Source: Krumholzibacterium sp965370495 | Lineage (GTDB): Bacteria > Krumholzibacteriota > Krumholzibacteriia > Krumholzibacteriales > Krumholzibacteriaceae | DNA: 13,592 nucleotides | Direction of reading: 5' to 3' | NCBI GenBank assembly: GCA_965370495.1 | Contig: CBDUUV010000071.1 | Span: 1 to 13,592 of the forward strand | Shown here: one piece after another, positions 7,620-13,592 of the stretch | Position numbering within the stretch: position 1 is the first letter of the stretch | Layout: the number at the start of each line of letters is the position of its first letter | Program-made: the position numbers and the translations under genes | Notes under the pieces: model-generated | Told to the model about the DNA's origin: nothing | Seen by the model: the letters and a program-made list of their open reading frames with translations, nothing else | The model's database searches: none

Positions 7620-8927
7620 ATGAATAATTACAAAGCATATTATGAAAGTTTCGGGTGCCAGATGAACGTATTCGATACGGAAGTACTCGAGGGTATGATG
7701 TTGGAATACGGATTCACGCGAACTCCGAATCCTGATGAAGCTAATGTAATTATAGTCAATACCTGCAGTGTCAGAGAAAAGGCGGAACAAAGAGCGATAG
7801 GAAGACTCAATGATCTGTCGAGGCATACAAATGCTCTTCTTGCAGTCTGTGGTTGTATGGCTCAGAGAATGGGAGACAGATTATTCAAAGTCGTGCCGCA
7901 TCTTTCGTTGATATCAGGACCTGACAATTACTCCAGTTTCCCATCAACACTTCTCGAACTCCTCGAAACAGGGGGGAAAAGAGTAATGACATCGATGGAT
8001 TCCTCTGTAACTTACCCTCTTCTTGCAGGTATTGAGAACAGGAAGGTTTCTCGATTCCTTTCTATCACGCGCGGGTGTGAAAATTTCTGTTCCTACTGCA
8101 TAGTTCCTTACCTTCGAGGTGCTGTCAGGAGCAAAGACGCCGCCCAGATTGTACGTGAAGTGAATAACCTTCACGAAGCCGGTGCCAGGGAGGTAACTTT
8201 CCTGGGACAGAATGTCATGGCGTACAATTCCGGCGAATACGACTTTGTTTCCCTTATCAAGAAGATACTTTCCGACACAGAAGTCGAAAGGGTAAGGTTT
8301 CTGACAACCCATCCAAGAGATATCAGCGAAGATGTTTTCGAGCTTATGGCAGCTGACAGAAGAGTGTGTCCGCATATACATCTTCCATTCCAATCCGGGA
8401 GTAACCGTATACTTGAGCTGATGAAACGGGGATATACGAACAAAAATTACCTGAATATTATAGAAAGGGCGAGAGAGATAAAACCGGATCTTGCAATAAC
8501 CACTGATATAATCTACGGTTTTCCTTCTGAAACTGAAAGCGATTTCATGGAAACACTTGAACTTGTTGAAAAAGGGAGATTCGATTCGGCGTTCACTTTT
8601 AAATATTCCCCCAGGAAATGGACAACCGCGTACAATATGGCTGATGATGTACCGCCGGATATCAAAAAAGAACGTCTCAACAGGCTGAACGATATGATCA
8701 AAACAATCCGAAAAGAAATAATGGAACAACAGGTGGGCAAGATCGAGGAAATCCTTCTTGACGGTTTGGTTAAAAAGGGGGAAAATACCTTTTTGAAGGG
8801 TAGGACCCCGCATTTCAGAAATGTTCTTTTGAAAAGCGGGAATCTGAAACCCGGAGATATCGTGAAAATTGTAATAAAGGAACTGCGTAACTTCACGCTG
8901 GTTTGCGAGGAGAAAAAAAGGAGGTAA
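7620..8927 (+). CDS. miaB: tRNA i6A37 methylthiotransferase MiaB (radical SAM)
   Basis: Converts N6-isopentenyl-adenosine at position 37 of UNN-decoding tRNAs to ms2i6A, using S-adenosylmethionine and two [4Fe-4S] clusters. The protein has 435 residues, the normal length. N-terminal cysteines are C13 (FGCQMNVFD, the MiaB signature), C49 (NTCSVREKAEQRA) and C79 (CGCMAQR). The radical-SAM triad is CENFCSYC with C153, C157 and C160, followed by IVPYLRG, FLGQNV, HIHLPFQSGSNRIL and TDIIYGFPSE. KYSPRKWTTAY corresponds to the usual KYS.R.GT.A motif but with W in the G position. The end (about 370-435) is a TRAM domain. The partner enzyme MiaA, which makes i6A, is not in the window. The stop codon TAA overlaps the Shine-Dalgarno of lapA, pointing to one transcript. 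Confidence 0.95.
   Translation: MNNYKAYYESFGCQMNVFDTEVLEGMMLEYGFTRTPNPDEANVIIVNTCSVREKAEQRAIGRLNDLSRHTNALLAVCGCMAQRMGDRLFKVVPHLSLISGPDNYSSFPSTLLELLETGGKRVMTSMDSSVTYPLLAGIENRKVSRFLSITRGCENFCSYCIVPYLRGAVRSKDAAQIVREVNNLHEAGAREVTFLGQNVMAYNSGEYDFVSLIKKILSDTEVERVRFLTTHPRDISEDVFELMAADRRVCPHIHLPFQSGSNRILELMKRGYTNKNYLNIIERAREIKPDLAITTDIIYGFPSETESDFMETLELVEKGRFDSAFTFKYSPRKWTTAYNMADDVPPDIKKERLNRLNDMIKTIRKEIMEQQVGKIEEILLDGLVKKGENTFLKGRTPHFRNVLLKSGNLKPGDIVKIVIKELRNFTLVCEEKKRR
8918..8925 (+). promoter_or_regulatory. Shine-Dalgarno that fixes the lapA start
   Basis: AAGGAGGT is a near-perfect anti-16S match, 7 bases before GTG 8933. It covers the last codons and the first base of the stop codon of miaB, so ribosomes finishing miaB leave the site free for lapA. 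It argues against the upstream in-frame TTG at 8903, which has no such site. Confidence 0.85.
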
Positions 8928-8932
8928 CAGAA

Positions 8933-9250
8933 GTGTGGATCGTTCGGGGAATAATACTCCTTGTGGGTGTAATCGGGCTTGCCTGGATGGGTACCAGGAA
9001 TGCGGGTACGGAAGTTACATTTCATTTTTTTACATGGACATTCGGCGATGTCGAGCTGAATCTCCTTCTCGTAATAACTTTTGTTTCCGGTATGATCGTC
9101 TGGGCCATAGGAGCCTGGATCCGTGAAGCACAACTCCTGTTCAACCTGTCAAAAGAAAAAAAGAAAAATCGCAGGTTGATTGAAGAGATCTCCGACCTCA
9201 GGAACCTGCCACTCGAAGAAGAGGCGATAGAGGATCCTGGCAATATATAA
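8933..9250 (+). CDS. lapA: LapA-like inner-membrane protein (DUF1049)
   Basis: Small membrane protein of 105 residues, about the family size. Two hydrophobic helices are visible, about 2-19 (IVRGIILLVGVIGLAW) and 42-63 (LNLLLVITFVSGMIVWAIGAW), joined by a short loop with aromatic residues (FHFFTWTFG). A charged C-terminal helix (KEKKKNRRLIEEISDLR) would lie in the cytoplasm and could form a coiled coil. In E. coli LapA sits beside LapB and takes part in assembly and control of lipopolysaccharide. Sequence similarity in such short membrane proteins is weak, so the call rests on topology, size and the adjacent lapB. The GTG start is set by the Shine-Dalgarno at 8918-8925. lapB follows after 17 bases. 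Confidence 0.8.
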   Translation: MWIVRGIILLVGVIGLAWMGTRNAGTEVTFHFFTWTFGDVELNLLLVITFVSGMIVWAIGAWIREAQLLFNLSKEKKKNRRLIEEISDLRNLPLEEEAIEDPGNI

Positions 9251-9267
9251 CGCTGGACAGGTTTTTT

Positions 9268-10416
9268 ATGGATTCCATGACAATAAAATCGATTTCGTTG
9301 ATCCTGCTGGGCATTGCGGCGCTAATCCTGTTCAGCTTCCTTGTCTTTCAGAAAAAACGTAAAAGAAAAACGAAAAGAAGTAAATATATAGACGCTCTTT
9401 ACGCGTTGATCGAAAACAGAAAAGATGATGCGCTGAAGCTGCTGTCTCAGGCTGTGAAGAACGGGGAAACAGATGTAGATGCCTACCTCCAGCTTGGAAA
9501 TCTTCTGAGAGAGAATAAAATGCCTGAAAAGGCCTTTCAGATACACAGGGGATTGACTGTTCGCAGGAATCTGGGATACGAGGAAGAAAAATCGATACGG
9601 CTCGCAATAGCCGCGGACCTGGCCGACATGGGCAAGTTGAACAGAGCTGTCAGCACGCTCAATTCGATCAGCAAGGGAAAAAAAGATCCGGATATCTTGA
9701 TGACGTTACATACGCTCTATCATAGATCCGCGGATTATGATAATGCGTATTCCGTCTTGAGGAGCCTGTCTGGAATCGATAGCAGGATAAACACAGAAGA
9801 AAAGGCATCATATCTTGCCACAGTAGCTTCTATATTCCTTCAGGATGATAATTACGCATTAGCAGCAAAATTTCTCGACAAAGCATTGAAAGAAGACAGG
9901 AAATGTGTCCCTGCAATGTATCTTTCCGGAAAAATTGCCATGACAAAGATGGAAAACGGCAGGGCTGTGGGATTGTGGCAAAATCTTGTAAAGGCCGATT
10001 TTTCCTTTTTTAATGAAGTATTTCCCATGCTTGAAAAAGTGTTGTTTGAATCGGGTGATTTCGGGGAGCTGGAAGATATTTTGGAAGAGTTATATGAGAA
10101 ACACCCACATGACCTTCATATCACAATGGCACTTGCTTCTCTGCATATTAAGAAAGGAAAGCTGGAACGGGGTATAAGCATACTCGAAGAAGAGAGAAAA
10201 TACAGCCACAATGATCCCGTGGTTTCCCCGAAACTGGCATCCGCTTATTTCGATGCAGGCAGGGAAAACGATGCACGCAAAATACTCGAGGAATCTGCAT
10301 CAAACATTGAAACAACTTTGAAATGGAAGTGCGGATCGTGCGATGAGGAGTCAGAATATCCACTTGGTTACTGCCCGGCCTGCAATGGTTTTACCTGTTT
10401 TATTCGATTGTCATGA
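9268..10416 (+). CDS. lapB: LapB/YciM-like TPR protein with rubredoxin-type metal site
   Basis: In E. coli LapB is an inner-membrane adaptor that brings the protease FtsH to LpxC, the committed enzyme of lipid A synthesis, and so limits lipopolysaccharide output. This 382-residue protein (E. coli about 389) has the same plan: an N-terminal membrane helix (about 9-27, ISLILLGIAALILFSFLVF) followed by basic residues (KKRKRKTKR), TPR-like helices over about 40-340 (for example DAYLQLGNLLRENKMPEKA), and a C-terminal four-cysteine metal site with C355-x2-C358 and C369-x2-C372 (CGSC, CPAC). Its position right after a lapA-like gene strengthens the call. The start is ATG 9268, with GGACAGG upstream; ATG 9277 is an alternative. 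The stop overlaps the next start (ATGA). lpxC and ftsH are not in view, so the LpxC role is inferred from the family. Confidence 0.88.
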   Translation: MDSMTIKSISLILLGIAALILFSFLVFQKKRKRKTKRSKYIDALYALIENRKDDALKLLSQAVKNGETDVDAYLQLGNLLRENKMPEKAFQIHRGLTVRRNLGYEEEKSIRLAIAADLADMGKLNRAVSTLNSISKGKKDPDILMTLHTLYHRSADYDNAYSVLRSLSGIDSRINTEEKASYLATVASIFLQDDNYALAAKFLDKALKEDRKCVPAMYLSGKIAMTKMENGRAVGLWQNLVKADFSFFNEVFPMLEKVLFESGDFGELEDILEELYEKHPHDLHITMALASLHIKKGKLERGISILEEERKYSHNDPVVSPKLASAYFDAGRENDARKILEESASNIETTLKWKCGSCDEESEYPLGYCPACNGFTCFIRLS

Positions 10417-11471
10417 GAAATATACACTTAATATTGATAAAAGGCGCCACGGCCTTTTTAATCTTCTCTATGGCGGCGCCAGCGGTAAACGCTGGCTTGA
10501 GAAGCATTCAAAGGAAGATCGATCGCAAGGAATATGACATTGCGAGAATAGAACTTGAAAATGGGATGGGTGGGATGAGAGGTGGAACTTTGGTTAATGC
10601 CAAATTGCTTCTTGCTGGATTATATACAGACATCGATATAGCCGAGGCACTTTACATGAAAATTATATCCTCGGACAGAATCAGAGAATCACTTCAGGCC
10701 AAAGTCGAATTGGCCAAGATCTATTATTCGCTGGGCCGTTACCGTGATGTTATAGATATCCTTGACACAATTCCGTCAAAGGGACGTTCTTCTGACCGGT
10801 TAGAGGCAATCTACTTCAGAGGTTTGTCATGGAAAGAACTGAGGGATGCGGGGAGAGCGATAATCGAATTCAAAAGCATTGACAGGGGCATCTATCTATA
10901 CTGGGGATACATGGCCCTTGCAGATCTTGATATTCAGTATGGCAGGATACCCGACGCCATCGAGAGGTATGAGATGATAGCCAGCAGCCATTCCAATCCC
11001 ATAGCAGGATTCAAACTCGGTGAATGCTATGAAACTCTCGGGGAGAAGGAAAAGGCGTTGAATGTTTATCGTAATCTTGCGAGGCTGTTCCCAGAATCCC
11101 TGGAAGCTCCCAAGGCAAGAGAAAAGATTCATAAAATAACGTCACCTAATAGATACTGGCGGAAAAGAAATATCACGGGAGGGGGTGAAAGGGAAGATGT
11201 ATCCAGTGCTGGCAATAGAAAAAGCGTGGTTAGTGAAATCAGTTATACTCTTCAGTTTGGCGCGTTCAGTATAAGAGAAAATGCTATCGCGTTTGCGGAA
11301 CAGCTCAGTGTATTTATCGATGGACTCAAGATAGAGAATGTTGAGAGCAGGGGACGTACCTGGCACCGTGTCAGGGTTGGCACATATACTTCACGCGAAA
11401 AAGCTGAAGCTGATGCCCTTAGATTTTTGGAACAGACAGGATATTCCAGCAAAGTTCTTCCCATAGAATAG
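10413..11471 (+). CDS. Exported TPR protein with C-terminal SPOR domain
   Basis: 352 residues. The N terminus is a signal peptide: basic start (MRNIHLILIKG), hydrophobic core (ATAFLIFSMAAP) and a likely type I cleavage after VNA at residue 27; there is no lipobox cysteine. Residues about 30-235 are helical TPR-like repeats (for example KVELAKIYYSLGRYRDVIDIL and FKLGECYETLGEKEKALNVY). A basic, low-complexity linker (about 240-275) leads to a SPOR domain at about 278-351, starting YTLQFGAFSIRENA and containing TWHRVRVGTYTSREKAEADA. SPOR domains bind septal glycan strands lacking stem peptides, so the protein probably works in the periplasm at the cell wall or division site. ATGA overlap couples it to lapB; TAGATG joins it to mutS. 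No established name; it could instead be an outer-membrane-assembly TPR protein. Confidence 0.85.
   Translation: MRNIHLILIKGATAFLIFSMAAPAVNAGLRSIQRKIDRKEYDIARIELENGMGGMRGGTLVNAKLLLAGLYTDIDIAEALYMKIISSDRIRESLQAKVELAKIYYSLGRYRDVIDILDTIPSKGRSSDRLEAIYFRGLSWKELRDAGRAIIEFKSIDRGIYLYWGYMALADLDIQYGRIPDAIERYEMIASSHSNPIAGFKLGECYETLGEKEKALNVYRNLARLFPESLEAPKAREKIHKITSPNRYWRKRNITGGGEREDVSSAGNRKSVVSEISYTLQFGAFSIRENAIAFAEQLSVFIDGLKIENVESRGRTWHRVRVGTYTSREKAEADALRFLEQTGYSSKVLPIE
10439..10496 (+). other. Two hairpins inside the signal-peptide codons of the TPR-SPOR gene
   Basis: AAAAGGC (10439-10445) pairs with GCCTTTT (10452-10458) around a 6-base loop and ends in five T, the shape of a weak intrinsic terminator with only three G-C pairs. 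Twenty bases on, GCCAGCG (10478-10484) pairs perfectly with CGCTGGC (10490-10496) around GTAAA. Both lie in the first 28 codons of the gene, just after the lapB stop. The pairing is plain in the sequence; any role in attenuation or slowed translation at the signal peptide is inference. Confidence 0.3.
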
Positions 11472-13592
11472 ATGAACTCAGGAAAAACTTCCCTGATGCG
11501 TCAGTACCAGGAAATTAAGGACCAGCATCCCGAAAGCATTCTTTTTTTTCAGGTCGGTGATTTTTACGAAACGTTCTACGAAGATGCCAGAAAAATATCA
11601 CAAATCCTGAGTATCACACTGACATCAAGGGACAAGAAAAATCCCGTGCCTCTCGCAGGCGTACCAATACATGCTTCCGATGCTTATATTTCCAGGCTGC
11701 TTAAGGCCGGAGAGAGTGTCGTGATATGTGACCAGGTAGAAAAAGCATCTGACGCAAAGGGTATAGTTAAAAGAGAAGTCACGGATATCATAACACCGGG
11801 AACAACACTATTACAGGCGACACTCGAGGATAGAGAGAATAATTATATTCTTTCTGCTGTTGAAAAGTCAGGGGAATTGGGGTTTGCTCTTCTCGATATT
11901 TCAACAGGCGAATTCCACGTTTCCCAGGATAATATCCATGCATCGGAGAACATGCTTGCTGCATACAGAATAAGGGAGGCGATTATTCCCGTTGATGCAG
12001 AGAATATTCGCACTGCGTTGACCTTGAGCAGTCCAGCGTGTACATTCAATATCGTCCCTTCCAGTGATTTTAACGAAAAAGAATGCGTTGAGACTCTAAA
12101 AAATCATTTCGGTATAAATGACCTCTCCTGTTTCGGGATAGATGATAAACCACTTGCGATAATCTCTTCCGGAGTTCTTCTCAGATACATTAAAACCCTG
12201 AGGCATAATGAACTAAAACATATAACTAACCTGAAACTTCTCGTTTCCGATGACACTTTATTTCTGGATGTCGAGACGGTACGCAACCTCGAATTACTTG
12301 AACCTTTAAGAGGGAGTTCGCCTGAAACGACCCTTATTTACCATATCGACAGGACAAAAACATCCGTGGGAGCCAGAGAATTGAGGAAATGGCTGATGCA
12401 GCCTTCAAGGGTATTGAGCTTGATAGAGGAAAGATTGGACGGGATATCAACTTTTTCTTCGGATCATATCAGGCTGAGGAATTTGAGAGCAAAGATGACA
12501 GGATTTCCTGACATCGAAAGGATACTTTCGAGAATTACTACAAACAAGGCGGGGCCACGGGAACTTCTGCGTTTACGCGATGCATTGAACATGATACCCG
12601 GAATCACAAGTCTCTGTGGGGAACTGAGTTCAAAGATGATCAGGGAAAACACCAATGCTGTTGAAACAAATATCGAATCAAAAAACTTGATTGAAAACAG
12701 CATCGAACCAGGATGTCCTGCAGGATTCCGCGACGGAGGAGTAATTAAAAAGGGATTCAATAGCGACCTTGATATCCTGATAGACAGTTCTGAAGACGGC
12801 AGGAAGTGGATTGCTTCTCTACAGAAATCTGAAAGGGAAAAGACCGGGATTCCCTCCCTTAGGGTAGGATACAACAAAGTATTCGGGTATTACGTCGAAG
12901 TATCCAGAATCCATGTCGAAAAAGTTCCGGAAGAATACACATGCAAGCAGTCTCTCGTATCATCTCAGAGGTACATAACAAAGGAACTCAAGGAAAAGGA
13001 AAACGATATCCTGACTGCAGATTCGAGAAGAATCAAACTCGAAAAAGAAATTTTTTCGGAAATATGCCTAAAAATCGCAAAAGAAAGCAGTGCTCTTCAA
13101 AAGATCGCTAAGGGAATCGCTACCCTTGACTGTTTATCATCATTGGCTGACCTGGCGATCGATAGAGAATATTGCCGGCCAGACATGAACAAATCTACAG
13201 ATCTTGTCGTTTCCGAAGGAAGACACCCTGTTGTAGAGGTGATTTCAAATAAGAGTTTTATCCCGAACGATATCGTTCTGCGGCCGAATGAGAAACAATT
13301 TCTTCTGATAACAGGCCCGAATATGGGTGGAAAATCTACATATATCAGACAAACAGCATTGATTTCCATCATGGCTCAGATGGGCAGTTTTGTTCCTGCT
13401 TCCAGGGCAGAGATCGGTTTGATGGACAGGATATTCACAAGAGTAGGCTCAAGTGATAATCTTGCAAAAGGCCAGAGCACATTCCTGGTTGAAATGGGTG
13501 AGACGGCAAAGATTCTGAATAATTGTACATCCAAAAGTCTTGTTCTTCTCGATGAGATCGGCCGGGGAACAAGTACCCTGGACGGCCTCAGC
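11472..13592 (+). CDS. mutS: DNA mismatch repair ATPase MutS (3' end outside window)
   Basis: MutS recognises mispaired and unpaired bases and starts mismatch repair with MutL. The frame is open from ATG 11472 through 707 codons to the right edge; full-length MutS is usually about 850-880 residues, so roughly 150-170 are missing. The mismatch-reading Phe-X-Glu is F31-Y32-E33 in GDFYETF. Connector and lever domains follow, with RGSSPETTLIYHIDRTKTSVGAREL at the core (about 280-305). The clamp region has VGYNKVFGYYVEVS. The ATPase has Walker A GPNMGGKST (615-623), the STFLVEM motif, and Walker B LVLLDEIGRGTST with D694 and E695. The start follows the TPR-SPOR stop directly (TAGATG) with no clear ribosome site, so it probably relies on re-initiation. 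ATG 11496 (M9, with AGGA upstream) is an alternative. No mutL is in view. Confidence 0.97.
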   Translation, partial: MNSGKTSLMRQYQEIKDQHPESILFFQVGDFYETFYEDARKISQILSITLTSRDKKNPVPLAGVPIHASDAYISRLLKAGESVVICDQVEKASDAKGIVKREVTDIITPGTTLLQATLEDRENNYILSAVEKSGELGFALLDISTGEFHVSQDNIHASENMLAAYRIREAIIPVDAENIRTALTLSSPACTFNIVPSSDFNEKECVETLKNHFGINDLSCFGIDDKPLAIISSGVLLRYIKTLRHNELKHITNLKLLVSDDTLFLDVETVRNLELLEPLRGSSPETTLIYHIDRTKTSVGARELRKWLMQPSRVLSLIEERLDGISTFSSDHIRLRNLRAKMTGFPDIERILSRITTNKAGPRELLRLRDALNMIPGITSLCGELSSKMIRENTNAVETNIESKNLIENSIEPGCPAGFRDGGVIKKGFNSDLDILIDSSEDGRKWIASLQKSEREKTGIPSLRVGYNKVFGYYVEVSRIHVEKVPEEYTCKQSLVSSQRYITKELKEKENDILTADSRRIKLEKEIFSEICLKIAKESSALQKIAKGIATLDCLSSLADLAIDREYCRPDMNKSTDLVVSEGRHPVVEVISNKSFIPNDIVLRPNEKQFLLITGPNMGGKSTYIRQTALISIMAQMGSFVPASRAEIGLMDRIFTRVGSSDNLAKGQSTFLVEMGETAKILNNCTSKSLVLLDEIGRGTSTLDGLS

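Noticed and set aside
7944..8813. Long open frame on the minus strand opposite miaB (289 codons)
   Set aside because: It is fully covered by the well-conserved MiaB frame; its translation is rich in H, F, C and S as expected for an antisense shadow, and has no ribosome site.
8903..8932. Upstream TTG start for LapA
   Set aside because: It has no ribosome site, while AAGGAGGT is placed ideally before GTG 8933; the added residues are just the translated Shine-Dalgarno region.

Overview
The window is gene-dense chromosomal DNA with every gene on the + strand. It holds eleven protein genes, two of them cut by the window edges: rluB (5' cut), hisC, a cmk-plsC fusion, ispH, rpsA, mtaB, miaB, lapA, lapB, a TPR-SPOR gene and mutS (3' cut). 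I see no tRNA, rRNA, mobile element, CRISPR array or prophage gene. No gene-free stretch exceeds 300 bases; the longest gap is 106 bases, between ispH and rpsA.

Organism: a diderm (Gram-negative-type) bacterium is suggested by the lapA-lapB pair, which controls lipopolysaccharide synthesis in proteobacteria, and by an exported protein with a peptidoglycan-binding SPOR domain. IspH shows use of the MEP isoprenoid route. By eye the base composition is moderate (GC in the low to mid 40s), and arginine is coded mostly by AGA/AGG. The ribosomal protein S1 resembles S1 of the Bacteroidetes/FCB group in its long N-terminal extension and in its third domain. I therefore lean to an FCB-related or candidate-phylum lineage, as an inference only.

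Layout: (1) 3-3980 is the widespread rluB / amino-acid-biosynthesis / cmk-plsC / ispH cluster. Here cmk and plsC are one reading frame, and ispH overlaps its end by 17 bases. (2) 3981-6240 is rpsA with its own leader, which carries a candidate promoter and a strong Shine-Dalgarno, and it ends in a stem-loop that looks like an intrinsic terminator. (3) 6261-8927 encodes two paralogous radical-SAM methylthiotransferases, MtaB and MiaB, which modify position 37 of different tRNA sets. (4) 8933-11471 is a tightly coupled envelope module (lapA, lapB, TPR-SPOR). (5) From 11472 mutS begins directly after the TPR-SPOR stop codon and runs off the right edge.

Together the genes serve translation (rRNA and tRNA modification, S1), nucleotide, phospholipid and isoprenoid precursor supply, envelope control and mismatch repair. 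I did not find a clearly new system. The points most worth a second look are the Cmk-PlsC fusion, the envelope module coupled to mutS with two hairpins in its signal-peptide codons, the extended S1 with its leader, and the terminator that corrects the mtaB start.
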